From Gammaproteobacteria bacterium (GTDB taxonomy: Bacteria; Pseudomonadota; Gammaproteobacteria; Steroidobacterales; Woeseiaceae), in the NCBI GenBank assembly GCA_029862045.1, contig JAOTYE010000009.1, positions 1-39,313 on the forward strand: a stretch of 39,313 nucleotides of DNA. The letters are read 5' to 3'. This document shows, piece after piece, positions 7,817-16,373 of this stretch. Position 1 is the stretch's first letter, and every line of letters starts with the position of its first letter. Under the pieces are notes generated by a model. The model was not told the DNA's origin. It did no database searches and worked only from the letters and a program-made list of their open reading frames with translations. The translations under genes and the position numbers were made by a program.

Positions 7817-9009
7817 GCATCGCCGAAGTCCCACAAGGACGCCTGCGCTCGCCTTTTTATTCACGGATCTCGGCGGCCGACACGGTCAATCAGTGGCACG
7901 AGTGGAAAGGGTACTCGAGCGCCGATGCCTTGTACTGCGAGGACACGGAATACTTCGCAATCCGCAACGCGACAGCGGTATTCGATCTGACGCCGATGAC
8001 GAAGTACCGCATCACGGGACCGGACGCGCCCGAATATATCAATCGCCTCGTTACGCGTGATATGAACAGGATCAAAACCGGTCGTGTCGCATACGCAGTC
8101 TGGTGTGACGATCGTGGCCAGGTGATTGATGACGGCACGATCTTTCACCTCAAAGAAGGTGAATATCGTCTGTGTTCACAGGAACGACATTTTGCGTGGC
8201 TGCAGACGGCAGCGATCGGATTTGATGTATCAATCGTTCTGGAGACCGAGGACATCGCGGCCTTGGCCGTGCAGGGTCCGACGTCGTTCACGGTGTTGAG
8301 CACGATGGGTCTCAATGGCCTCGAGGATCTAAAACCGTTTGGGCTGATGAATTTCGACTTCGACGGCGCTGACCTGATGGTTTCCCGAACCGGGTTTACC
8401 GGCGACCTCGGCTACGAGCTCTGGATCGAGCCGGGCAAAGCCGAATTGCTTTGGGATGCACTGTTCGAGGCTGGTAAGCTGCATGGCATTCGCGCAATGG
8501 GCACCAACGCACTCGAGCTGGCGCGCATCGAAGCGGGTTATCTCGCTGCTTACCAGGACTTTCTGCCGGCCGACGCCACCATGCGCGCAGGTCGTACACG
8601 TTCACCATTGGAGCTCGGTTTGGGCTGGCTCGTCGACTTCAAGAAACCCAACTTCAATGGTCGACGCGCGCTTGCCGAGGAAAAGCGTCGCGGCTCGGCG
8701 TGGCGTCTCGTCAAGCTTGATATCGAAGGCAACAAGCCCGCGCATCACTCCTATATCTTCGCTAAAGAAAAGGGCAACAAGTCAGAAATAGGGTTCATAA
8801 CGTCGGCGGCGTGGTCGCCTGTCTGCAAGCAGAACATCGCGATCGGCACGGTAAGAACGCCGCACGGGGCAGTCGGCAGCACGGTCTGGGTCGAGGTTTT
8901 TTATCAGCGGGAGATGCACTGGTCACGTGCGATGGCGCAGGCAACAGTGGTTGATAAGCCGTTCTGGTTCCCGCCACGACGCAGCGCAACGCCACCCGGG
9001 CGATACTAG
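7813..9009 (+). CDS. GcvT-like aminomethyltransferase family protein
   Basis: A 398-residue protein with the folate-binding aminomethyltransferase (GcvT/DmdA/sarcosine-oxidase-alpha) fold. Visible family segments are AVFDLTPMTKYRITGPDA near the N-terminus, VIDDGTIFHL (the conserved IDD that in T-protein holds the folate-activating Asp), LAVQGPTS, VSRTGFTGDLGYELW, and a C-terminal barrel with RTRSPLELGLGWLVDF. Family enzymes move a one-carbon unit from an amine or sulfonium substrate to tetrahydrofolate. The gene overlaps the upstream flavoprotein by ATGA. Together with two flavoproteins this suggests a split oxidative demethylase, in which the flavin enzyme oxidises an N-methyl (or similar) group and this protein captures the C1 unit. 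That is inference. It is not fused to an oxidase as in dimethylglycine or sarcosine dehydrogenases. Confidence 0.85.
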   Translation: MSIAEVPQGRLRSPFYSRISAADTVNQWHEWKGYSSADALYCEDTEYFAIRNATAVFDLTPMTKYRITGPDAPEYINRLVTRDMNRIKTGRVAYAVWCDDRGQVIDDGTIFHLKEGEYRLCSQERHFAWLQTAAIGFDVSIVLETEDIAALAVQGPTSFTVLSTMGLNGLEDLKPFGLMNFDFDGADLMVSRTGFTGDLGYELWIEPGKAELLWDALFEAGKLHGIRAMGTNALELARIEAGYLAAYQDFLPADATMRAGRTRSPLELGLGWLVDFKKPNFNGRRALAEEKRRGSAWRLVKLDIEGNKPAHHSYIFAKEKGNKSEIGFITSAAWSPVCKQNIAIGTVRTPHGAVGSTVWVEVFYQREMHWSRAMAQATVVDKPFWFPPRRSATPPGRY

Positions 9010-9019
9010 AATTGTTATC

Positions 9020-10783
9020 GTGATTCCCGGGACTATCGACGCCGCGTATCGTTATCTGCGACTCACCGCCCTAACCAGCCTGGCACTGGCTATCGCCGCT
9101 TGTGCGCCCGTCGCCGACACCGTGAAGTCCGATGTGGTCGTGATTTCCGTGATGGCGACGAATGATGTGCACGGAGAGCTGGTCGCACGGAATGATCGAG
9201 GTGGTCTGACAACCTTCTCCGGTTACGTCGCGGCGCTCCGGGCGGCGCGCGCCGACGACGGTGGCGCGGTCTTGCTCATCGACGGTGGCGACATGTGGCA
9301 GGGCACGCTCGAATCCAATCTATCGGAAGGCAAGTTCGTGGTCGAGGCCTATAACGCGCTCGGGTACGCAGCGGCAGCAATCGGTAATCACGAATTCGAC
9401 TTCGGGCCCGTAGGACCGATGTCGATTCCGCAAGGCAGTGACGATGACCCGCAGGGGGCGCTGAAACAGCGCGCAAGCGAGGCCAGGTTTCCGTTGCTTG
9501 CGGCGAACCTGATCGATGTGTCCACAAATCAACCGGTCGCATGGCATAACGTGCAGCCTGCAACGATGGTGAACGTAGCCGGTATCAAAGTTGGCATTGT
9601 CGGCGTGTTGACCGGCCACCTGATGCGCACGACGATTGCCGCGAACACGGTCGGGCTACGTCTGGCACCTCTGGTCGAGGCGATCGTCAGGGAAGCTCGG
9701 GTACTGCGCAAGGCAGGCGCATCGCTCATCATCGTGACGGCCCATGCGGGCGGCTATTGCGAGAGATTCGATGACCCGCTCGACCTGTCCTCGTGCGACC
9801 CGTCGGGCGAGATACTCCAGGTGGCGCGGGACATTCCGCATGGGCTTGTTGACCACATTATCGCCGGGCATGTACATCAGGGCATGGCTCATGTCGTCAA
9901 CGGCATCCCGATTACGTCGAGTTTTTCAAACACTCGTGCGTTTAGCCGTGTGGACTTCAGCCTGGATCGTCATAGCGGCAAGAAGATCGACCACCGTGTT
10001 TTCTCACCGCACGCCCTGTGCAGTCATGTTGACGCGTCCACCGGCAGGTGCGCGCAGGCAGACGACGATTCGAGCATTCCGGCACGCTACGAGAACCGGC
10101 CGATTGTGCCGGACGCAGCCATTGTAGCGATAGCGAAACGTGTCGAAGATGTTGTCGAAAGCGTCAACGGGCAGAAGCTGGGCGTTTTTCTCGAGACACC
10201 GATTACCCGTGATGGCAGACCCGAGTCCGCGCTTGGAAATCTCATGACGGACGCTGTTCTCGAGTCGAGCGATGCCGATATCGCAATTCACAATATAGCT
10301 GGCGGAATTCGCGCTGATTTGCCCCACGGTGACCTGACATACGGCAGCCTGTTTCGGATGTTTCCGTTCGACAACCGCATCGTCATCCTCAAGCTGCAGG
10401 GCCTGGATCTGCGCCGGGTTGTGGCACGCCAGGTGCACAATGCGGGCCGGCGTGCCGGGTTTTCAGGAATGTTTGTTTTCGTCGAGTGCGACGGCGACCA
10501 GATGATCGTCAGAATGATGCGGCCCGACGGCCGGGAGATCGAGGACGGCGACATGCTCAGTGTCGTTGCGAACGACTTCATTGCGCTCGGCGGCGATGAT
10601 GTTCTGACACCGGCGATGCCGGAGGGCGGTTTCGACATGCCCTCCAATACACCGCTGGTCCGCGATGTGCTTGCCGGGTGGTTCAAACGTCGCGGTGGCC
10701 GCTTGCATGCAGAGCAATTCCTGGATCCGGACAAGCGCCGCTGGAACCTGCCCGACTCGATACCGGCAAACTGCGCGCTTTAA
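9020..10783 (+). CDS. 5'-nucleotidase / metallophosphoesterase lipoprotein
   Basis: A 587-residue bifunctional metallophosphatase of the UshA/5'-nucleotidase family. From a GTG start at 9020 the protein has a lipoprotein signal with lipobox LAIAAC (Cys28). An upstream in-frame ATG at 8927 would lie inside the GcvT-like gene and give a non-signal N-terminus, so I prefer 9020, although no clear Shine-Dalgarno precedes it. Di-metal site motifs are TNDVHGE (Asp49, His51), GNHEFDFGP (Asn123, His124) and GHVHQGM (His284, His286). The C-terminal nucleotide-binding domain shows GGIRADLPHGDLTYGSLFRM and PFDN. It would act on the periplasmic side of a membrane, releasing phosphate from nucleotides for uptake of the nucleoside. 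It begins 11 bases after the GcvT-like gene but need not share its function. Confidence 0.87.
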   Translation: MIPGTIDAAYRYLRLTALTSLALAIAACAPVADTVKSDVVVISVMATNDVHGELVARNDRGGLTTFSGYVAALRAARADDGGAVLLIDGGDMWQGTLESNLSEGKFVVEAYNALGYAAAAIGNHEFDFGPVGPMSIPQGSDDDPQGALKQRASEARFPLLAANLIDVSTNQPVAWHNVQPATMVNVAGIKVGIVGVLTGHLMRTTIAANTVGLRLAPLVEAIVREARVLRKAGASLIIVTAHAGGYCERFDDPLDLSSCDPSGEILQVARDIPHGLVDHIIAGHVHQGMAHVVNGIPITSSFSNTRAFSRVDFSLDRHSGKKIDHRVFSPHALCSHVDASTGRCAQADDDSSIPARYENRPIVPDAAIVAIAKRVEDVVESVNGQKLGVFLETPITRDGRPESALGNLMTDAVLESSDADIAIHNIAGGIRADLPHGDLTYGSLFRMFPFDNRIVILKLQGLDLRRVVARQVHNAGRRAGFSGMFVFVECDGDQMIVRMMRPDGREIEDGDMLSVVANDFIALGGDDVLTPAMPEGGFDMPSNTPLVRDVLAGWFKRRGGRLHAEQFLDPDKRRWNLPDSIPANCAL

Positions 10784-10805
10784 GCACGTCGACGCACAAT
10801 ACCGA

Positions 10806-10826
10806 TTCCTGACGCGCTGTCAGGAA
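10806..10826. terminator. Hairpin between convergent genes
   Basis: TTCCTGAC and GTCAGGAA form a perfect 8-bp stem with the 5-base loop GCGCT in the 47-base gap between the converging nucleotidase and TonB-receptor genes. There is no T-run on either strand, so it is not a textbook intrinsic terminator. It could stabilise 3' ends or end transcription in both directions. Confidence 0.5.
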
Positions 10827-10830
10827 AGGC

Positions 10831-13200
10831 TTACTCCCAACGATAGCCGAATCGTGCGCCGACCGTTCTCGGCCTGCGGTGGCCGAAGAAGTGCGAGGGC
10901 AAAATGCCGCCGTTATTGTTCAGGCCGTCGTAGGTGAACTCATCTGTCAGATTCTCGACGTATAGCCCTGCCGACCAGTTGCCGTTCGAGTGGTAGTCAA
11001 CGCGCAGCGCCGCTTCCAGGTAGGAATCGATCTCCGTCTCCGGGAACGCGCCCCAGCCGCCGCCGCGTTCACCTTCCCAGAAGGCCTCGAGACTCCCGCT
11101 GATCTCGGCACCGCTCTCGAGCTGGAAATCTGCCGTCAGGACGGCGGCGCCGGCGAAGTCGGGCGCCCAGAACAGGCTGCTGCCTTCGCAGTCGTCTTCG
11201 GTATCGCCGTCGCAAACCTGCTGCACGCCCTCAGCCTCGGTGTCCAGCCAGCTAACGCCGAGGTAAAGGCTCCAGTTCTCGTTCAGTTGCGACGTGATTG
11301 AGGCTTCAATGCCCTGGCCATCGACCTGGCCCACATTCTCAACCGTATTGGCGCCGGACTCCGTGTCGAAGAAGCTGATCTGCAGGTCTTCGTAGTCGTA
11401 AATGAAGCCGGTGATGCTCAAATCGGTAGTGCCGCCGAATACGCGGCCCTTGTAGCCCACCTCAAACGAGTCGACGTTCTCCGGCTCGAACGCCCGGGCA
11501 CGGAACCCGTCCGCCTGGCTCGCATCGACCTCGCCCGTCACCCGTTCGCCGTCCGAGTCGACCAGAGCGAAACTGCCGAAGCCGCCCGACTTGAAGCCTT
11601 CTGTGTAGCTGGCGAAGACCATGCCGTTGCCGACGTGCCAGCGGCCAACGAGCCGCATGGTCGTATCGTCCCAGTCGTCGGACGTCTTGATATTGCCGTC
11701 GGTGCTGAAGATGTATGCCCAGTAGGGTCCCAGATTACTCTCCGGATTTGGCACGTTGATCGTGAAGTCCTTGTCGTCGCTCGAATAGCGCACGCCGAAG
11801 CCGACGTCGAAGGTCTCGCTAAATGCGTAACCCAGGTCGACGTAGGCCGCGAAGCCTGAGTACTCACCCTTGATGCGGCCGGGCTCCGTCAGCAGGCCGT
11901 CCGGACTCGCCGCCCATACGGACCCCGGGTACAGGTAATCGTAGTAAGAGGCGCAGTCGGTGATGCCGTTACCCGGGTAATAATAGTTGCCGTAGTAGTT
12001 GCAGAAGGCATCCTCGTCGCCGGAGTTCGTGAACAGCGTGTCGATGTTCTCCTTGTAGTAGGACGCACCGGCATACCATGACAGCGGGCTGTCCGTATTC
12101 GAGACGATCCGAAACTCCTGTTGGAAATAGTCCCCTTCCTGATCCTGCTGGTAGTTATTGAGATTCAGCGGCGTGCCGTCATAGTCCTCGGTGTAGAAGA
12201 ACTCGTGATCCTTGAAGCCGGTGATCGACGTGAACGTAAACGCGTCCATGTCATAGTCGATTCTGGCGCCGATCGTCAGAATATCGGCATCGTCATTGTC
12301 GCCAAGTGACTGATCCGAGTCAGTATCTTCTTCGGAACCTTCGGGAGTGATGGCGCTGCCAAAGACATCCAGAAGGGTGTCCCAGTAATCGCCTTCGGTG
12401 ACAGCACGATACACAGAACCCGACTGTTCACGCGTTTCGTATTCGACTTGCGTGTTTATCGTCAGTTTGTCGTTTTCGAAGGCCGTCGACCAGCGCAGCG
12501 CCTGCTTGTCGTTCTCGATTAAGTCTTCGCCACCAGCGAAGTTCTTGACGAAGCCGTCTTCCTGCGAATGGTAACCGGCAATTCGCATCGCGAAGTTATC
12601 GGACACCGGCAGGTTGACGGCGCCTTCGAGGACAACATGGCCGCGCTCGCCGACGTCGAGATCGACATAACCGGACTGGCCGCCGTCAATGTCGGCCGAC
12701 CGCGTGTGCACGCTGATCGCGCCGCCAATGGAATTACGGCCGAACAGGAAACCCTGCGGGCCGCGCAGGATCTCGGAGCGTTCGATGTCGTAGAGGCTGG
12801 TTACGGCTGAACCATTGCGCCCTTCGTAAAGATTGTTTTTGAAAATAGCGGCAGACGGATCACCGCCAACGCCAAAGTCCTGGGTGCGAATACCGCGCAC
12901 ACTGACGGCATCGATAAAGCTGTCCTGACTGTTGCCGGTGACGCCCGGCGTAAATGAGATCAAATCCTTGACGTCATTCAGGTTCACCGACTCGATAAAA
13001 TCGCCCGACAGGGCCGTGATCGCCAGTGGCACATCCTGCACGGACTCCTCGCGCTTGGTCGCTGTGACGATGATTTCCTCGAGTTGCTGCCCGAAAGCCG
13101 GAGTGTGCATTGCCGTGGCTACGATGGCGGTGGAAACAGCCGCAGATACAGCTGTGCGTCGCGGCAGCATGTGTTGCCTTTTTCCCATATTACGTGTCAT
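10831..13200 (-). CDS. TonB-dependent outer-membrane receptor (receptor A)
   Basis: A 789-residue receptor. I start it at the ATG at 13200, because a GGGGGG-type Shine-Dalgarno lies just upstream and a signal peptide ending MHTPAFGQ follows; a longer form from 13278 is less likely. The TonB box region is LEEIIVTATKREESVQDVPL. The plug domain includes SVRGIRTQDFGVGGDPS, ILRGPQGFLFGRNSIGGAIS. A 22-stranded barrel would follow. Two segments are odd. One is an Asp/Glu-rich stretch (bases 12286-12348, EGSEEDTDSD and on). The other is a Tyr-rich segment with nine Tyr between and just after Cys400 and Cys416. The protein ends YRWE rather than with a terminal aromatic residue. Such receptors import siderophores, vitamins or glycans; the ligand is unknown. 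It lies 108 bases downstream of a TPR-sulfotransferase on the same strand. Confidence 0.93.
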   Translation of the reverse strand: MTRNMGKRQHMLPRRTAVSAAVSTAIVATAMHTPAFGQQLEEIIVTATKREESVQDVPLAITALSGDFIESVNLNDVKDLISFTPGVTGNSQDSFIDAVSVRGIRTQDFGVGGDPSAAIFKNNLYEGRNGSAVTSLYDIERSEILRGPQGFLFGRNSIGGAISVHTRSADIDGGQSGYVDLDVGERGHVVLEGAVNLPVSDNFAMRIAGYHSQEDGFVKNFAGGEDLIENDKQALRWSTAFENDKLTINTQVEYETREQSGSVYRAVTEGDYWDTLLDVFGSAITPEGSEEDTDSDQSLGDNDDADILTIGARIDYDMDAFTFTSITGFKDHEFFYTEDYDGTPLNLNNYQQDQEGDYFQQEFRIVSNTDSPLSWYAGASYYKENIDTLFTNSGDEDAFCNYYGNYYYPGNGITDCASYYDYLYPGSVWAASPDGLLTEPGRIKGEYSGFAAYVDLGYAFSETFDVGFGVRYSSDDKDFTINVPNPESNLGPYWAYIFSTDGNIKTSDDWDDTTMRLVGRWHVGNGMVFASYTEGFKSGGFGSFALVDSDGERVTGEVDASQADGFRARAFEPENVDSFEVGYKGRVFGGTTDLSITGFIYDYEDLQISFFDTESGANTVENVGQVDGQGIEASITSQLNENWSLYLGVSWLDTEAEGVQQVCDGDTEDDCEGSSLFWAPDFAGAAVLTADFQLESGAEISGSLEAFWEGERGGGWGAFPETEIDSYLEAALRVDYHSNGNWSAGLYVENLTDEFTYDGLNNNGGILPSHFFGHRRPRTVGARFGYRWE

Positions 13201-13212
13201 GGAGCCCCCCAG

Positions 13213-13226
13213 GTTCTCGCGAGAAC
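13213..13226. promoter_or_regulatory. Perfect 14-bp palindrome in the receptor A leader
   Basis: GTTCTCGCGAGAAC is a perfect 14-base palindrome placed directly upstream of the Shine-Dalgarno of the receptor gene starting at 13200. It could be an operator for a dimeric regulator or part of a leader hairpin. It lies in the gap after the sulfotransferase stop, so it could control the receptor separately from that gene. Confidence 0.4.
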
Positions 13227-13308
13227 GCGCGTCAAGACCAACGTCCAATAACATCAGACGATAGCAAAAATCCTGCACTATCCCTATACCTTAATCTCAC
13301 ATAGCGCA

Positions 13309-14910
13309 TTATGGCTGCTCCGGCGCCAGGCCGTGCTCGGCAAGCGTCGCGAGCATCGGCTGCAGCTGCTTTTCGTACCTGCGCCAGCGGCCGACCGAGC
13401 GCGTGTGAACGGGCTCGCGAACCTGCACGGCGCTCGCCGTCGCGACCGCTTTCGTCTGTTCATGGAAGCGCAAGCAGGCGTCTTCCCACGGCAGCTCGAG
13501 GTGGGCAAGCAGGTTCCGCGCGTTCGGTTCCAGGTCGCTCACCGTCTCCTCGTAGGAAATGTCGAAGAAGCGGTCGCCGAAGCGCTCGCGCCATACGTCC
13601 ATCAAATGCCGGTAGCGGCAATGATGGCGCGCCATCTCCTCGAGGTCGTAGGAGTGCAGGTACGCGTCGGCGAACAGCTGTTTATAGCTCGCGAAGCAAG
13701 CATCCATCGGGTCACGGGTCAGGTGTACGATCTTTGCATTCGGCAACGCCTTCAGGATCAGCGGCAGGAGCAGGTAGTTCTGCGGCAGTTTGTCGACGAA
13801 GCGCGGCGTCGTGCCGCGCATTCGCTTGGTCGAATCCATGTAGGTCACACCGAGCTGCTTGCTGTCCACGCCCAGTGCGGTGTCCAGAAATTCCACGGAA
13901 AATCGGCGTGGGTCCTTATGATTGCTCAGTCTCCGGATTGCGAGATTGAACTGTTGCAGTTCGCCGGCTGAGTGCACATCCGAGTGGCTGCTAATGATGC
14001 GTTCGATCAGCGTGGTGCCGGATCGTGGCTGGCCCAAAACGAAAATCGGCGCGTGCGAGTCATGACCGATGGAACCGTCATCGAGCCAGGCGGACGTGAA
14101 CTTCTCCTCGAGGAATTCGAACAGCGCAATTTCGGAAGCTTCATCGTATTCGACCGTTTCCCGCCTTGCTTTGGCGCCTTTGCTGAAGGCGTGGAACGCC
14201 TTGTCCCATTCCTGCAGGTCTTCGAATTCCTTGCCGATCGCGTAGTAATAAAATGCCTGAATCCGCGGGTGGTGTTTGCCCTCATGCAGTAGCGCCTGCA
14301 TGCGATGGATATGATCGTAATTCTCCGCTTTGCGGCCACCGGCCAACGACCAGTGTGCTTGTGGGCTGTTCGGCTGTAGCTCGATGGCCTTGCGAAATAT
14401 CGCTTCCGCCGTTTGCGTCTCGCCGTGATAGATCAGGTTGTTCGCCAGGTTGTGCAGGTAGGGCGGATGATCGGGCCGGCCCGCGACCGCCTTTTCGAAC
14501 CAGCTTCTGGCGATCCCGTGTTCGCCCATCATCGAGTAAACGGAGCCAAGCAGATCGTGAACCAGCGGATCTTCGGAGTTGCTCTTTGCCGCTTCGGCGA
14601 GCGCGGCATCGGCCCGGTTGACCTGACCCTCGCTCATAAACAGCTTCGCGAGCTGTGCCCAGGCAGCCGCATGGTCTTTCTGCAACTTGGTGACCGAACC
14701 GAACGCGCTGAATGCCGTCTTGCGGTCTTTCGCTTCCAGCGCAACGAGACCGACGAGGAAGTGGCCCTCCACGAGGTCCGGTTTCAGTTGCAGAACCTGT
14801 CTGCAGCATTCGCCTGCTTCCTGAATACGTCCCTGAGACAGCGACCTGAAGCCTCGCTGCAAAAGCGCTTGAAGCTGCTCGACTGGCGCCGCTGCTGATT
14901 TCATGACCAT
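13309..14910 (-). CDS. TPR-containing sulfotransferase (A)
   Basis: A 533-residue protein with two parts. Residues about 15-180 are tetratricopeptide repeats, for example GRIQEAGECCRQVLQLKPDL and ETQTAEAIFRKAIELQPNSP. From about 285 there is a PAPS-dependent sulfotransferase domain, with the 5'-phosphosulfate loop IFVLGQPRSGTTLIERIISS (loop at 293-300) and the 3'-phosphate segment VHLTRDPMDACFASYKQLF. The C-terminal REPVHTRSVGRWRRYEKQL is also typical. It has no signal peptide, so it acts in the cytoplasm unless exported with a partner. The acceptor is unknown; TPRs suggest a protein or peptide partner. The ATG at 14910 is preferred over an upstream in-frame ATG at 14997 that would run through the divergent permease start. 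It lies upstream of a TonB-dependent receptor on the same strand. Confidence 0.88.
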   Translation of the reverse strand: MVMKSAAAPVEQLQALLQRGFRSLSQGRIQEAGECCRQVLQLKPDLVEGHFLVGLVALEAKDRKTAFSAFGSVTKLQKDHAAAWAQLAKLFMSEGQVNRADAALAEAAKSNSEDPLVHDLLGSVYSMMGEHGIARSWFEKAVAGRPDHPPYLHNLANNLIYHGETQTAEAIFRKAIELQPNSPQAHWSLAGGRKAENYDHIHRMQALLHEGKHHPRIQAFYYYAIGKEFEDLQEWDKAFHAFSKGAKARRETVEYDEASEIALFEFLEEKFTSAWLDDGSIGHDSHAPIFVLGQPRSGTTLIERIISSHSDVHSAGELQQFNLAIRRLSNHKDPRRFSVEFLDTALGVDSKQLGVTYMDSTKRMRGTTPRFVDKLPQNYLLLPLILKALPNAKIVHLTRDPMDACFASYKQLFADAYLHSYDLEEMARHHCRYRHLMDVWRERFGDRFFDISYEETVSDLEPNARNLLAHLELPWEDACLRFHEQTKAVATASAVQVREPVHTRSVGRWRRYEKQLQPMLATLAEHGLAPEQP

Positions 14911-14976
14911 TGAAGCAGCATGATAGCCTCTGACCTCAGTGCTTGGAACTCCAGTCACGACTTCAGGGTTAAGGCC

Positions 14977-16350
14977 ATGAACGAGACTCATCAACACAAA
15001 AAAGTACTCGGCACGAGAGACATGGTGTTATTCAGCGTCTCTGCGATTTTGCTGCTCGACACGCTGGCGGCCGGTGCCTCGATAGGCGTCCAGAGCGTTT
15101 TCTGGTGGCTGTTTCTGGGTCTTGTGTTTTTCGTTCCGTACGCACTGATTTGCTCCGAGATGGGAACGGCGTATCCCGAGCAGGGTGGCATCTATGCCTG
15201 GGTTCGTGACGCATTCGGCGGTCGCTGGGCGTCCCGTGTCACCTGGGCGTACTGGGTCAATACCGCGGTATGGCTGCCGGCAATCTACGTGCTGTTCGCG
15301 GGCGTTTTTTCGCAATTGTTCATGCCCGACATGGCGTTCGGCATGCACATCGCCGTCGCCGTGGCACTCTCCTGGATCAGCGTCGTCATCAACGTGATTT
15401 CGCTGAACATCGGCAAGCTGGTGCCGAACCTCGGCGCCATCATTAAGACCGTCGTTTTTGCAGCGATCATCGGCGGCGCTTTTCAATACTCCCAGGTCCA
15501 TGGCGTGGCCAACAGCTTCAGTGTCGAGAACCTGACACCCGAGTGGGGTGAGGGCCTGAAGTACATATCGGTCATCATCTACGGCATGTTGGGTTTCGAG
15601 CTTGTCAGTGCCGGCAGTGATGAGATGAAGAATCCACAACGCGATGTGCCGCGTGCGATATTCGTTTCTGGCTTAATCATCATCGTTATGTACACGCTGG
15701 CGACGATTGCCCTTCTGACAGCATTTCCCGCAGACGAGATCGATGTCGTCGAAGGGCTCGTAGATTCCATGTACCTGTTCTTCGGCGATACGGAGACCGG
15801 AGCGGTAATTGCGATGACACTCGGGGTGGGCGCTTTGTACACGTTTTTCTCCAACGGCGTGACCTGGGCGCTTGGTTGCAATCGAGCCGCGGCAGAAGCT
15901 GCCCTCGAAGGCGAGCTGCCAGCCGTGTTTGGCAAAGAGCACGCGGTGCACGAGACGCCGGCCGGTGCGGCAGTCCTGATGGGCGTTGTCAGTACCGTCA
16001 TGCTGGTGGTCTATGGCATCGTGGCCACGACAAATGCTGACCTGTTCTGGTCGCTGTTCGCGTTCAGCGCCGTCATTTTTCTTCTTCCTTATATTGGAAT
16101 GGTGCTGGCGTTTGGCGTTATGCGGCGCAAGGATCCGGATCGCCATCGCCCGTTTCGAGTGGCTGGTGGACCGATAGTCGCAAATGCGATCAGCATCGTT
16201 TGTGCCCTGATTCTGGCCATCGCGATTTTCTTCTTCGTCTACACGCCGGAGGCGGGCATGCAGTGGCCGGTATTAAGCGGCGCCATCATCGTGCTGCTGA
16301 TCGGCGAGGCCGTCATTCGCTACGCGGAGTGGCAGCGCCAAAACCCATGA
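14977..16350 (+). CDS. APC-superfamily amino acid permease
   Basis: A 457-residue inner-membrane transporter. The start at 14977 (MNETHQHKK) follows an AAGG Shine-Dalgarno; the in-frame ATG at 14920 lacks one and would extend toward the divergent sulfotransferase. The N-terminus holds VLFSVSAILLLDTLAAGA, then CSEMGTAYPEQGGIYAWVRD, the conserved APC family helix 2-3 region. About twelve hydrophobic segments follow. Members move amino acids or amines by proton or substrate antiport. It is 23 bases upstream of a DAO-type oxidase gene on the same strand. The simplest reading is that it imports that enzyme's substrate (inference); the amino acid cannot be named. Confidence 0.88.
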   Translation: MNETHQHKKVLGTRDMVLFSVSAILLLDTLAAGASIGVQSVFWWLFLGLVFFVPYALICSEMGTAYPEQGGIYAWVRDAFGGRWASRVTWAYWVNTAVWLPAIYVLFAGVFSQLFMPDMAFGMHIAVAVALSWISVVINVISLNIGKLVPNLGAIIKTVVFAAIIGGAFQYSQVHGVANSFSVENLTPEWGEGLKYISVIIYGMLGFELVSAGSDEMKNPQRDVPRAIFVSGLIIIVMYTLATIALLTAFPADEIDVVEGLVDSMYLFFGDTETGAVIAMTLGVGALYTFFSNGVTWALGCNRAAAEAALEGELPAVFGKEHAVHETPAGAAVLMGVVSTVMLVVYGIVATTNADLFWSLFAFSAVIFLLPYIGMVLAFGVMRRKDPDRHRPFRVAGGPIVANAISIVCALILAIAIFFFVYTPEAGMQWPVLSGAIIVLLIGEAVIRYAEWQRQNP

Positions 16351-16373
16351 TCGCTGCATTTCGGAATAGCTGA

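Noticed and set aside
8927..9019. Upstream ATG for the 5'-nucleotidase
   Set aside because: It lies inside the GcvT-like gene and the added residues are Arg-rich and unlike a signal peptide; the lipoprotein signal begins at the GTG at 9020.
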